From: Beijerinckiaceae bacterium
GTDB lineage: Bacteria; Pseudomonadota; Alphaproteobacteria; Rhizobiales; Beijerinckiaceae
DNA length: 37,529 nt
NCBI GenBank assembly: GCA_947456505.1
Contig: CANGTC010000017.1
Location: 1 to 37,529 of the forward strand
Direction: 5' to 3'
This document shows, piece after piece, positions 18,135-26,448 of this stretch. Under the pieces are notes generated by a model. It was not told the DNA's origin, searched no databases, and saw nothing but the letters and a program-made list of their open reading frames with translations. Position 1 is the first letter of the stretch; every line of letters begins with the position of its first letter. The translations under genes and the position numbers were made by a program.

Positions 18135-19744
18135 TCCGGCTTCTCACCTTTCTCTTCGTCCTGGCCCTGGCGGCGGCTGGCGTCGCCTGGATTGCGGATC
18201 GCCCTGGCGATGTGTCCGTCGTCTGGCTCGGCCAGCGCTATGAGACCTCCGTGGCGGTGGCCCTTTTGGGCGTGTTGCTGGCGGCGATCGCCTTCACGAT
18301 TCTTTGGGGTCTGTTACGTTTCGTCCTGCGCATTCCCTCGCTGATGTCCATCGCGGCGAAGGCCCGGCGGCGCAACAAGGGGTATGAGGCCCTCAGCCGG
18401 GGCATGGTGGCGGCGGGCGCGGGCGATTCCGCCCTCGCCCTGCGCTCGGCCCGCGCCGCCGAAAAACATCTGGGCGAGGACGCCCTGACCCTGCTTTTGC
18501 GCGCGCAGGCGACCCAATTGGCGGGCGACCGGGCCGGGACTGAACGCGCTTTCGCTCGCATGGTCGACCGACCGGAGACGCGGGTTCTGGGACTGCGCGG
18601 GCTGCATGTGGAGGCGTTGCGTCGCGGCGACGTCAGCAGCGCCCATCACTACGCCGAGCAGGCGCATCGCATCGCCCCCGTGACCTGGGCGGGGCAGGCG
18701 CTGCTCGACCATCACTCCGCCGCGCAGGACTGGCCGCGCGCGCTGGCCGCCCTGGAATCCAACCTCGCCCAGCGCAGCGTCGACAAGCCCACGGCCCGCC
18801 GCCAGCGGGCGGTTCTGCAAACCGCCATTGCGCAGGACCTGCCGCCGCAGGACGCCGCCGAGGCCCTGCGTCTGTCGAAGGAAGCTGCGGAAATTGCGCC
18901 CGACCTCGTGCCCGCCGCCACGCTGGCGGCGAGCCTGCTCAGTCGGCGCGGGGATCTGCGCCGGGCTGCTCGCCTGCTTGAGGCCAGCTGGAAAGCGCAG
19001 CCCCATCCCGACCTTGCGCGCGCCTATCTGGATCTGCGCCCCGGCGATTCCACCAAAGACCGACTGGCCCGGGCGCGAACCCTTGCGAGGGTCGCTCCCG
19101 AAGATCCCGAGTCCGTCCTTTGCGTGGCGCAGGCCGCCATGGAGGCCCGAGACTTCGCCTTGGCCCGCGCGACCATGCAACCCCTGATCGATGGCGGGGC
19201 CAGAGCTACCGCCCGCATGTGCTTGCTGATGGCGGACCTTGAGGAGATGGATGGCGGCGCCGAGGGCAAGGTGCGCGAATGGCTCGCGCGCGCCTCCCGC
19301 GCCCCCCGCGACAAGACCTGGGTGGCGGATGGGGTGGCCTGCGATGAATGGGCGCCGGTTTCGCCGATCAGCGGCAAGCTGGACGCCTTCCGCTGGCAGG
19401 CGCCGGCCGAGCGTTTGAGCGCGCCGGTTGACCCCATGCCTGAAGATCCCGCGCCTGTTCCTGAACTGGCACCGGCTATGGTCGAGCCCCCCCCGGTTCT
19501 GGCTGAGGACCCGCAGCCGCTCCCGGTATCGCCCTTGCCGGAGGTTCAGGCCCCGGGACCTCAGGAAAAGCCTCCGGAACAAAAGTCCGTCGAGGCCACC
19601 GCGCCCGCCCTTGGCCAGGAGGACGCGCTGGCCAAGCTCGCGGCCATCCGCCGCTTCGCCAAGACCGATGCGCCGCGCCCCCTGAAGGTTCCGCCGATGA
19701 TCACCGCGCCAGACGATCCGGGCCCTGACGCGCCGAGGCGCTGA
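18131..19744 (+). CDS. hemY: HemY-like TPR membrane protein
   Basis: A 537-residue protein with two N-terminal transmembrane helices (about 4-22 and 41-64) flanking the HemY_N pattern (RPGDVSVVWLGQ), followed by a long stretch of TPR-like helical repeats (about 80-400). The C-terminal tail is Pro/Glu-rich and probably disordered. HemY of this type (distinct from the Bacillus protoporphyrinogen oxidase of the same name) is associated with heme synthesis operons, but its biochemical role is unknown. It is translationally coupled to mic60. Confidence 0.9.
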   Translation: MIRLLTFLFVLALAAAGVAWIADRPGDVSVVWLGQRYETSVAVALLGVLLAAIAFTILWGLLRFVLRIPSLMSIAAKARRRNKGYEALSRGMVAAGAGDSALALRSARAAEKHLGEDALTLLLRAQATQLAGDRAGTERAFARMVDRPETRVLGLRGLHVEALRRGDVSSAHHYAEQAHRIAPVTWAGQALLDHHSAAQDWPRALAALESNLAQRSVDKPTARRQRAVLQTAIAQDLPPQDAAEALRLSKEAAEIAPDLVPAATLAASLLSRRGDLRRAARLLEASWKAQPHPDLARAYLDLRPGDSTKDRLARARTLARVAPEDPESVLCVAQAAMEARDFALARATMQPLIDGGARATARMCLLMADLEEMDGGAEGKVREWLARASRAPRDKTWVADGVACDEWAPVSPISGKLDAFRWQAPAERLSAPVDPMPEDPAPVPELAPAMVEPPPVLAEDPQPLPVSPLPEVQAPGPQEKPPEQKSVEATAPALGQEDALAKLAAIRRFAKTDAPRPLKVPPMITAPDDPGPDAPRR

Positions 19745-19798
19745 CCGGGGCCCGGCGCCCATGATCGCCCAGCGACCTGCCAGCCCGGACCGTGCGGC

Positions 19799-19827
19799 TT
19801 GCAATGGCGTGGCGCAATGGCTATGAC
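19799..19827 (+). promoter_or_regulatory. Sigma-70-type promoter for tRNA-Thr
   Basis: TTGCAA (19799-19804), a 17-base spacer and TATGAC (19822-19827) match the housekeeping consensus well for a GC-rich genome. Transcription would begin near 19834, about 33 bases before the mature tRNA 5' end. Confidence 0.6.
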
Positions 19828-19866
19828 ACGTCATCCTTCAGACGGCCGATCCGGCCGACTTGAAGC

Positions 19867-19942
19867 GCCGCTTTAGCTCAGCTGGTAGAGCACCTCATTC
19901 GTAATGAGGGGGTCGGGGGTTCGAATCCCTCAAGCGGCACCA
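19867..19942 (+). tRNA. tRNA-Thr (anticodon CGU)
   Basis: A complete cloverleaf. The acceptor stem GCCGCTT pairs with AAGCGGC, the D arm reads AGCTCAGCTGGTAGAGC, the anticodon stem CCTCA/TGAGG holds loop TTCGTAA with anticodon CGT at 19900-19902, and the T arm contains GGTTCGAATCC. The 3' CCA is encoded (19940-19942). It reads ACG codons, a common threonine codon in GC-rich genomes. Confidence 0.97.
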
Positions 19943-20038
19943 TTCCTGAAATCACGCTCCCCTGCCTTGCGCCCGGCGTAAGCCCTTCGAAGCGGCTACC
20001 CATTCCGTTCATTTCCATTGTCCAGCGACCATAGCTTC

Positions 20039-20064
20039 CCAATCTTCGGTCAAGACAAGATTGG
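20039..20064 (+). promoter_or_regulatory. Perfect 8-bp dyad upstream of the Ntn amidohydrolase
   Basis: CCAATCTT and AAGATTGG are perfect inverted repeats separated by 10 bases. The right arm ends one base before the GGAG-containing ribosome-binding region of the gene at 20077. It could be a repressor operator or an RNA hairpin limiting ribosome access. The rest of the 130-base gap after tRNA-Thr shows no other clear element. Confidence 0.5.
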
Positions 20065-20076
20065 ACGGAGATGATC

Positions 20077-21177
20077 ATGCTTGCCCGGGCCAAAACCCAA
20101 ATTTCCCTGATCGCCGCCATCGCGGTTTCATTGGCCCTGCAGCCTGCGGGCGCCTGCACAGGCATTATGCTCAAAACCGCCGACGGGTCCTTCGTGCATG
20201 GGCGGACGGTCGAGTTCGGCGTCGCCATCGACAGTTCCATTGCGGTGATTCCCCGTGGTCACGCCTTCGTGGGCAAGACGCCCAGGGGCGATGGCCTGGC
20301 ATATGCGGCGAAATACGCGGCTGTGGGCGCCGTCGCCTTCACGGATGTGAAACTGCTGGATGGCCTCAACGAACAGGGACTTGCGGTAGGATCGTTCTAT
20401 TTTCCCGGCTTCGCCACCTATGCGCCGGTCACGCAAGCCAACCAGACGAAGGGCCTGTCGCCCGGCGACTTTCCCAACTGGCTCCTGACCCAGTTCGCAT
20501 CGGTTGGCGAGGTCCGGGGGGCGATCGAGCGGGGCGAGGCCGTCATCACGCCCACGGTCATCGATCATTGGGGACCTGAGGCGCCGCCGTTCCACTATGT
20601 CGTCTACGACAAGACGGGCGCCAGCATCGCCATCGAACCGGTCGGGGGCGGGCTTGTCATCCATGACAATCCTCTGGGCGTGATGACCAACTCGCCCTCG
20701 TTCGACTGGCACATGACCAACCTGCGCAATTACATTACCCTGAACCCGCTCAATGCGCCCCCGCTCAAGATCGATGGCGAGAGCTTCGCGCAACTGGGGC
20801 AGGGAAGCGGCATGTTCGGCTTGCCGGGCGACTTCACGCCTCCGTCCCGCTTCGTCCGTGCGGCTTTCTTCAGCAAGACCGCCATCCCCGCCAGGACAGC
20901 GCAAGGCGGCGTCGAGCAGGTCTTTCACATCCTCAACAATTTCGACATCCCCGTCGGCGTCTCCCGAGAGGTGGGGGATGGCGTCGTTCATACGGACTAT
21001 ACCTTGCTCACCATCGCCCGAGATCCGCAGAGCCTTCGCTATTATTACAAATCCTATGGGGATCAGACGATCCGCATGGTCGATCTCAAGCAACTGGATT
21101 TGAACGCCAGGGAGATCAAGCTCGTCAGCACGAGCCAGCAGCAGCCCATCGTCGACATGACTGCAGCGGTGAAATGA
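20077..21177 (+). CDS. Exported Ntn amidohydrolase (penicillin V acylase / choloylglycine hydrolase family)
   Basis: A 366-residue linear-amide C-N hydrolase. The signal peptide (hydrophobic residues 9-22) ends ...GA, directly before Cys27. That exposes the N-terminal nucleophile, and the mature start CTGIMLKTADG is typical of the family. Gram-negative members are usually periplasmic and often cleave long-chain acyl-homoserine lactones or penicillin V instead of bile salts. Bile salt hydrolysis is unlikely in this organism, but the actual substrate is unproven. The ATG at 20077 has GGAG at 6 bases; the ATG at 20071 would touch the ribosome-binding site. It is the first of four exported proteins in a row. 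Confidence 0.92.
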   Translation: MLARAKTQISLIAAIAVSLALQPAGACTGIMLKTADGSFVHGRTVEFGVAIDSSIAVIPRGHAFVGKTPRGDGLAYAAKYAAVGAVAFTDVKLLDGLNEQGLAVGSFYFPGFATYAPVTQANQTKGLSPGDFPNWLLTQFASVGEVRGAIERGEAVITPTVIDHWGPEAPPFHYVVYDKTGASIAIEPVGGGLVIHDNPLGVMTNSPSFDWHMTNLRNYITLNPLNAPPLKIDGESFAQLGQGSGMFGLPGDFTPPSRFVRAAFFSKTAIPARTAQGGVEQVFHILNNFDIPVGVSREVGDGVVHTDYTLLTIARDPQSLRYYYKSYGDQTIRMVDLKQLDLNAREIKLVSTSQQQPIVDMTAAVK

Positions 21178-21301
21178 AGATCGCGGCTGCGCCCGCGCTT
21201 TGAGGCTGTCCCGGGATCGTGACGGGCCCGGGCGCGCCTGCGTTTGCAAAAGCGTTGCGGACTGTGGCTAACTGCTCCCAATCATGGCCGAGTGGCCGAA
21301 A

Positions 21302-21310
21302 GGGGGGGGG
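21302..21310 (+). repeat. Nine-G homopolymer in the ribosome-binding region
   Basis: A run of nine G residues is flanked by AAA and AA. It ends 5 bases before the ATG of the alpha/beta hydrolase at 21316, so it forms the Shine-Dalgarno region itself. Homopolymers of this length can change by replication slippage and would alter spacing to the start codon. A sequencing miscount is also possible. Confidence 0.7.
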
Positions 21311-21315
21311 AAGCC

Positions 21316-22362
21316 ATGCTGAATCTGAGGCCCATTCGCGTCCTGGGGGCGCTTGCTGCGGCTTGTGGATGGTCTGTGGAGGCGCCTCAAGCCTCTTCCC
21401 TGGGTGGACCTCTGACGCTTTCCGACATGGGAAGTTTCTATGTGGGCGGACGCAATCATGTCTCGGATTTCGCGGACGCGCGTGGCGACGCCGGGGTCAA
21501 GGGAACCGTCCGCAGCAGCCAGATGTATGTGCAGTTCCAGATTCCGCAGAACAGCAATGGCGTCCCTGTGGTCATGGTGCACGGCGCCAACCACAGCGGC
21601 GTCACCTATGAGACCACGCCTGATGGCCGCGAAGGATGGGGCGTTTATTTCGCCCGCAAAAATCACCCCGTCTATATCGTCGATCAGGCGGGACGCGGGC
21701 GTTCGGGATTCGATTCGTCCGCCATCAATCGCGCTCGCATAGAAGGCGCGGCGAAAGACCTGCCGCCGATTGCGATTCCGACCCGCGAAAGCGCCTGGAT
21801 GAGTTATCGGCTGGGCCCGTCCTATGGGGTCTTCTGGCCGGACTCGCGCTTTCCCCAGCAATCCCTTGATCAGTATTTTTCGCAGGCCGCCCCCATGGCG
21901 GAATCGACCTTGCCCGGCGGAGGCGAGAACACCATCGAAGGCCTGAAGCTTCTTCTGGAGAAGGTGGGGCCCGCCGTTCTGCTGGTCCATTCCCAATCGG
22001 GCGCCTATGGGCTCGCCGTCGCCAAGGCCCGCCCGGACCTGGTGCTGGCGCTTGTCAGCATCGAGGGCGACTGCGTCCCGATGGATGCGCAGGATATCGC
22101 CGGACCCTTCAAACGCGTGCCGCTTCTGTCCGTCTGGGGCGACCATAGTTTCGGCTTCCCGAGCCGCAATGGGGATGAGCGGCGCAATGGATGCGACGCC
22201 AGCGTCAAGGCCATCAGGGCTGCGGGCGGCAACGCGCGGTTCCTGCTGCTGCCCGAGGAGGGCGTCAAGGGCAATAGCCATATGATGATGCTCGAGACCA
22301 ACAATCTTCAAATCGCCGATCTGGTGATCGCATGGCTGGCGCAGAACGCCCGCAAGAAATGA
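21316..22362 (+). CDS. Exported alpha/beta hydrolase (first of a related pair)
   Basis: A 348-residue protein with an N-terminal export signal (residues 1-27). The alpha/beta fold is seen from VPVVMVHGANHSG (83-95, HG oxyanion region), nucleophile Ser226 in VHSQSGAYG, a likely acid in the VWGDH segment (near 276) and catalytic His322 in GNSHMMMLE. The nucleophile elbow is degenerate relative to G-x-S-x-G. It shares the TTPDGREGW motif with the next gene. The substrate is unknown; an esterase or lactonase is plausible. The start at 21316 is chosen over an in-frame upstream codon at 21244 because only it gives a clean signal peptide. Confidence 0.85.
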   Translation: MLNLRPIRVLGALAAACGWSVEAPQASSLGGPLTLSDMGSFYVGGRNHVSDFADARGDAGVKGTVRSSQMYVQFQIPQNSNGVPVVMVHGANHSGVTYETTPDGREGWGVYFARKNHPVYIVDQAGRGRSGFDSSAINRARIEGAAKDLPPIAIPTRESAWMSYRLGPSYGVFWPDSRFPQQSLDQYFSQAAPMAESTLPGGGENTIEGLKLLLEKVGPAVLLVHSQSGAYGLAVAKARPDLVLALVSIEGDCVPMDAQDIAGPFKRVPLLSVWGDHSFGFPSRNGDERRNGCDASVKAIRAAGGNARFLLLPEEGVKGNSHMMMLETNNLQIADLVIAWLAQNARKK

Positions 22363-22407
22363 AATCGCCGTAGCGGCGCAATCCAGTCATCAAAACAGGG
22401 GAAATGC

Positions 22408-23430
22408 ATGAAAAAGGTTTTAGCCGCAGGCTTGCTGGCGGGACTCATGACGCCCGCATGGGCGGAGGCGCCCTTGCAGATCGCCAGGCAGGGCAGCATG
22501 GAGGCGGGCGGCAAACTCATCGCTTGCGAAACCAATGATGGCGGCGACGCCAACAGCACGCGCTGGCCGCGCGGTCAGGTCATGGTCGATCATGTCTATG
22601 CGACCTATCAATATCCGGCGGATCAGAAATATCCCTATCCCATCCTGTTCAATCCCGGCGGCGGCCATACTGCGCGAGTCTATGACACAACGCCTGATGG
22701 GCGCGAGGGCTGGCTTACCCTGTTCCTGCGTGAGGGTTTCGCCACCTATGGAGTCGACCGGGTGAACACCGGCCGCGCGGGCAATGACATCTGCGCCATC
22801 AACGCGGTCAAGCTGGGCAAGGCGCCGGTTTCGGCCCTGCCTGCGATCAATCGCTATGCGGCGGAATCCTCCTGGGTGACCTTCCGTTGGGGACCGAAAT
22901 TCGGCGAACCCTTCCCCGACACCCAATTCCCCATTGAGGCGGCCGCCACCTATTATCCGCAGACCGTCAGCACCTATCGCGATCCGCAGGAAACCGAGAA
23001 ATCCGTCGCTGCTTTTGCGGCGCTGATCGACAAGGTCGGGCCTTCCATCGTGCAGACCTGGTCGTCGTCAGGACTGCTGGGCTATCTGACCGCCATCGAG
23101 CGGGCGGACAAGGTCAAGGGCATTCTGGCGGTTGAAAGTTCGGTCACCGCTTTCGACGCCATTCCGGCGGCCAAATTGCCCATTCTGGCGAAGATCCCCA
23201 TCCTTATCGTCATCGGCGACAGGGCTCAGGACCGGGTGGAGGCGTCGCGCGCTTTCCAGACGAAAATGAAGGCCTTGGGCGGCGATGTGACGATCGATGT
23301 GCTGCCTGAAAATGGCATCTACGGCAATGGTCACACGCTGATGCTGGAACGCAACAACAAGCAGATCATGTTCCGCATGATCGCCTGGATGGAAGGGCAT
23401 ATCTTCAATCCGCCCGCGCGTGCGAAATAG
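22408..23430 (+). CDS. Exported alpha/beta hydrolase (second of the pair)
   Basis: A 340-residue secreted hydrolase related to its upstream neighbour. The signal peptide ends at Ala-Trp-Ala-Glu (residues 16-20). Family positions are FNPGGGH (81-87), TTPDGREGW (94-102), nucleophile Ser219 in TWSSSG, VIGD (268-271) and His309 in GNGHTLMLERNN. The shared motifs and order suggest the pair arose by duplication followed by strong divergence. An AGGGGAAA ribosome-binding site precedes the ATG. The next gene starts 11 bases downstream, so they form one transcript. The substrate is unknown. Confidence 0.87.
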   Translation: MKKVLAAGLLAGLMTPAWAEAPLQIARQGSMEAGGKLIACETNDGGDANSTRWPRGQVMVDHVYATYQYPADQKYPYPILFNPGGGHTARVYDTTPDGREGWLTLFLREGFATYGVDRVNTGRAGNDICAINAVKLGKAPVSALPAINRYAAESSWVTFRWGPKFGEPFPDTQFPIEAAATYYPQTVSTYRDPQETEKSVAAFAALIDKVGPSIVQTWSSSGLLGYLTAIERADKVKGILAVESSVTAFDAIPAAKLPILAKIPILIVIGDRAQDRVEASRAFQTKMKALGGDVTIDVLPENGIYGNGHTLMLERNNKQIMFRMIAWMEGHIFNPPARAK

Positions 23431-23441
23431 AGGAGCGAACC

Positions 23442-24383
23442 ATGCGAAGGATATGGACGTCACTGATCGCCGTAGGCCTTGCGGGAGCCGCGCATGCGCA
23501 GGCGCCGCCCTGCGACGTCATCAAGATCATCTCTCCCTATACGGCGGGCGGAGCGACCGACGTGCTCACGCGCCTGACCATGGAGCCACTTGGCCAGGCG
23601 CTCAACCGCAGCTTCGTGCTGGAGAATCGCGCCGGGGGCGGCAGCAACATAGGGTCCAGCTTTGTCGCCAAGGCGAAGCCGGATGGTTGCACTCTCCTGG
23701 TCAATGGCACCATGCTGGCGACCTTTCCCTACAGCTATCCTGATCTGAATTACGATCCCATCAAGGATCTGATCCCCATCGGCGGCATGGGCGCGACGCC
23801 CACAATCCTGGTCAGCGGCGCCAAGGACAAAAGCCTCGCTGACTTTGTGGCGCAGAGCAAACGCGATCCCAACGGCGTCAGTTTCGCCATCGGCGGCATA
23901 GGCCTTTTGCAGCATCTGGCGGTGGAGGCCATTGCGCGCAACACGCAGGCGAATTTCGTGTCGGTTCCATATCCCGGTTCGCCCACGGCCATCGCCGACA
24001 TGCTGTCGAATCGGGTGGATTTCGGCAGTTTCACCTTCGGCGCCATGAGCGGTCTTGTGGAGACGGGAAGTCTGAAGGGTCTTGCGATGGTGCAGGACAT
24101 GCGCAGCGCGCTGGCGCCGCAGATTCCGTCTTTGCCGGAAACCGGCATGGCCCCGGTCGATGCGCGCGTGCAGTTCATCATGTTCGCGCCCGCCGCCACG
24201 CCGCCCGGCGTCGTGAAAACGCTGGAAACCGAACTGAAGAAGCTCATCGAAAAGCCCGAAACCCGCGAGGCCTTTTTCAAGATCGCCTTCGAGCCCACGC
24301 CCGGTACGGGCGAGGAGGTGCGCGCATGGATGCAGAAGACGGCGCTGGATTGGGAGCCAATCGTGAAGGGCCTGAAGAAATAG
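23442..24383 (+). CDS. Bug/TctC-family periplasmic solute-binding protein
   Basis: A 313-residue tripartite-tricarboxylate-transporter receptor. The signal peptide ends AHA-Q (17-20). The mature start PCDVIKIISPYTAGGATDVLTR and the ENRAGGGSNIGSSFVAKAKPDGCTLL segment are typical of Bug proteins, which bind organic acids such as citrate, glutarate or aromatic carboxylates. No tctA/tctB membrane genes are present, so it is an orphan receptor, as is common for this family. It is probably co-transcribed with the two hydrolases and may capture a carboxylate they release; this is inference. Confidence 0.93.
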   Translation: MRRIWTSLIAVGLAGAAHAQAPPCDVIKIISPYTAGGATDVLTRLTMEPLGQALNRSFVLENRAGGGSNIGSSFVAKAKPDGCTLLVNGTMLATFPYSYPDLNYDPIKDLIPIGGMGATPTILVSGAKDKSLADFVAQSKRDPNGVSFAIGGIGLLQHLAVEAIARNTQANFVSVPYPGSPTAIADMLSNRVDFGSFTFGAMSGLVETGSLKGLAMVQDMRSALAPQIPSLPETGMAPVDARVQFIMFAPAATPPGVVKTLETELKKLIEKPETREAFFKIAFEPTPGTGEEVRAWMQKTALDWEPIVKGLKK

Positions 24384-24405
24384 CGCGCCGCCTCAAGCGG
24401 CGCGC
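24383..24405. terminator. Bidirectional stem-loop between convergent genes
   Basis: A perfect 9-bp stem, GCGCGCCGC against GCGGCGCGC, closes on CTCAA. It begins at the last base of the binding-protein stop codon and lies 10 bases from the end of the convergent oxidoreductase. It can serve both strands. Confidence 0.7.
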
Positions 24406-24415
24406 CTGATCGTGT

Positions 24416-25423
24416 TCAGATGGAGATGACGATCTTGCCGAAATGGGCGCCGGCCGCCAGATGGCGATAGGCGTCGGGGGTTGCGTCGAAGGGGAAGGTC
24501 GTATCGACGATGGGCTGAATCTTGTTGAAAGAGAAAGCCCGGTTCATCGCTTCGAACATGCGGGTCGAACCGACGCTGATGCCCTGGGCGTTGACGCGCT
24601 TGGCCAGGATCATGCCGGGGTTGATCTCCGCCATGCCCGAGAGCACGCCAATGGCGCTGATCTTGCCGCCCGAGCGAATGGCGTTCAGCGATTTGGCGAA
24701 GGTGCCGGGGCCGCCGACCTCCACGACCTGATCGACGCCGCGCCCGCCGGTGATCTCGATGGCCGCCTTGTCCCAATCGGGCGTGGTCTTGTAGTTGATC
24801 AGGTGGGTCGCGCCGAGCGCCTTGGCGCGAGCGAGTTTCTCGTCGCTGGAGGAGGTGACGATGACCTCGACGCCCATCATATGGGCGATTTGCAGGGCGA
24901 AGATCGACACACCCCCCGTGCCCTGCACCAGAATTGTCTGGCCGGGAACAAGGCGACCATGTTCGATCAGGGCGTGCCAGGCGGTGAGGGCCGCGCAGGG
25001 CAGGGTGGCGGCTTCGACGAGGCTCATATGGGCGGGGATCAGCACCACGCCTTCCTGCTCAAGCACCACGACTTCAGCCAGCATGCCATCGACGCCGCCG
25101 CCAAGGGCGCTGCCCTGGGCGTCTGCGCCAGGCTCGCCGCCAACCCAGTTCTGGAAGAAGCAGCCTGCGACCCGGTCGCCCATCTTCACGCGGGTCACAT
25201 CCGGGCCAACCGCGATCACCTCGCCCGCGCCGTCGGACAGGGGAATCACGCTGGAGCGCGTCGGCTGGCGGTAGCGTCCGGTGGCGATAGCCAGATCCCG
25301 GTAATTCAGCGAGCAGGCGGAAACGCGCACCGCCACCTGACCCCGCGCAGGCTTGGGTTCGGCGATTTCGACCTTCTGGAGGGCTTCGATTCCGGTCTGG
25401 CTTTTTAATTGAAACGCGCGCAT
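24416..25423 (-). CDS. Zinc-type MDR alcohol dehydrogenase / quinone oxidoreductase
   Basis: A 335-residue medium-chain dehydrogenase/reductase. The N-terminal GroES-like domain includes SLNYRDLAIATGRY and PLSDGAGEVIAVG. The Rossmann domain has VQGTGGVSIFALQIA (G-x-G-x-x-x motif) and EVIVTSSSDEKLARAKALGA. The catalytic-zinc cysteine of classical ADHs is replaced (SLNYRD), so it is probably a zinc-independent NAD(P)H-dependent reductase. GGGAG precedes the ATG at 25423. It is convergent with the hydrolase/Bug genes; the substrate is unknown. Confidence 0.92.
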   Translation of the reverse strand: MRAFQLKSQTGIEALQKVEIAEPKPARGQVAVRVSACSLNYRDLAIATGRYRQPTRSSVIPLSDGAGEVIAVGPDVTRVKMGDRVAGCFFQNWVGGEPGADAQGSALGGGVDGMLAEVVVLEQEGVVLIPAHMSLVEAATLPCAALTAWHALIEHGRLVPGQTILVQGTGGVSIFALQIAHMMGVEVIVTSSSDEKLARAKALGATHLINYKTTPDWDKAAIEITGGRGVDQVVEVGGPGTFAKSLNAIRSGGKISAIGVLSGMAEINPGMILAKRVNAQGISVGSTRMFEAMNRAFSFNKIQPIVDTTFPFDATPDAYRHLAAGAHFGKIVISI

Positions 25424-25488
25424 GTCCAACTCCCTTTTTGGCGACGCGCACCATAGCATAATGGTCTGCTGACGACAGGGCGTCAGAT

Positions 25489-25833
25489 CTAGATCGGCGT
25501 CCCCTTGCAGTTATATCGGCCTTTCACGCCTGCGGTGAAGGTCGCGGTGACGATTGACTTGTTGAAATAGATTTCGACGAAAACCTCGCCATTCTCGTGA
25601 AAGGCCTCGGTGGTGAGCTCGGGGCCACGTTCGAATTTCACGCGGTAATTGATGAAATAGGCGTTCTGCTCGTCCACATACGCGATCTTGTCTTGCTTGA
25701 CGAAGATGGCGAAGCTTTCGGGGGCCATGATGTCTTTCTGCATGGCCTTGCAATACATGGCCTGATCCGCAGCATCGGCGGCCGTCGTGCTCGCGCACAG
25801 GGTCAGAAAAAGCGCCGTGGCGACGTGTTTCAT
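25489..25833 (-). CDS. Small secreted protein of unknown function
   Basis: A 114-residue protein with a signal peptide (residues 1-19, ending ADA). The mature part has two cysteines (in MYCKAM and RYNCKG) that could form one disulfide closing the domain, and alternating beta-type segments (YFINYRVKFE, VFVEIYFNKSIVTATF). The ATG at 25833 is the first giving a clean export signal. The 198 bases between this gene and the DUF6165 gene hold only GC-rich inverted segments near 25985-26030 and a short TTTGT-A-ACAAA dyad. I do not recognise the family. Confidence 0.75.
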   Translation of the reverse strand: MKHVATALFLTLCASTTAADAADQAMYCKAMQKDIMAPESFAIFVKQDKIAYVDEQNAYFINYRVKFERGPELTTEAFHENGEVFVEIYFNKSIVTATFTAGVKGRYNCKGTPI

Positions 25834-26031
25834 GGCTTCAGCCCAACTCCGCAAGAGGCGAGTGCATGGTCGCGAAAGAGGGTCTGCGACGTTGCTTTGG
25901 CGCGCCGCCAACCCTTCCCGACCTTCCATCAAATTCTGAAATGCATCGGTTTGCATTTGTAACAAAGTCCAAAACGGCCCCGCGCATCCATCCGCCCCCG
26001 CCCCGCCGAGGCAGGGCGCATCCGCCGGGGA

Positions 26032-26448
26032 TCAATAGGCGGCGTAACCCTTCTCTTCGACCAGTTCGGACGCCAGCAGTTGATTGATCTGACGCTTGAG
26101 CGCCGCCCGCTTGTCATTGGTGATGTAGACAGAGCGCGCGAGTTCAATGAATTCAGCGTCAAAGGCCTTGGCGGATTCCTTGTCGCGGATCTTGTCCTCG
26201 ATCTCCCACAGGGCTTCGTTGACCCTTGTGAGATCCTTCTTCAAGGGCGCCACCTGCTGGCTCATGTCGCCCAGAGGGATGGTCTTTTCGTTCAACTGGG
26301 CGAGTTCATTGCGAACGTTTTGAAGCGCCGCCGCGGAGGTCAGTCGCGCGGATTTGATCTCCAGAATCGTGATCTTGTCGATCAGTTCCCCCCAGGACAC
26401 GGGCACCTGCGGTGTTGCGATGCTCGGGGCGGTTTTCTCGCTAGCCAT
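26032..26448 (-). CDS. DUF6165-family protein
   Basis: A 138-residue cytoplasmic, helical protein beginning VPVSWGELIDKITILEIKSARL near residue 15. That is the characteristic opening of the DUF6165 family, which is often found near polysaccharide or glycosyltransferase genes. Long amphipathic helices run through residues 18-130. No enzymatic motif is visible. The ATG at 26448 is chosen; longer readings of this frame are antisense to bciB. It is divergent from bciB across 183 bases with no TGT-N12-ACA operator. Confidence 0.82.
   Translation of the reverse strand: MASEKTAPSIATPQVPVSWGELIDKITILEIKSARLTSAAALQNVRNELAQLNEKTIPLGDMSQQVAPLKKDLTRVNEALWEIEDKIRDKESAKAFDAEFIELARSVYITNDKRAALKRQINQLLASELVEEKGYAAY

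Noticed and set aside
18314-19834. A 506-codon open frame antisense to hemY
   Set aside because: It overlaps a well-supported gene completely and has the Arg/Gly composition of a shadow.
20077-25423. Exported-protein region as a genomic island
   Set aside because: It begins about 135 bases after a tRNA gene, a common integration site, but no integrase, direct repeat of the tRNA 3' end or clear composition change was found.
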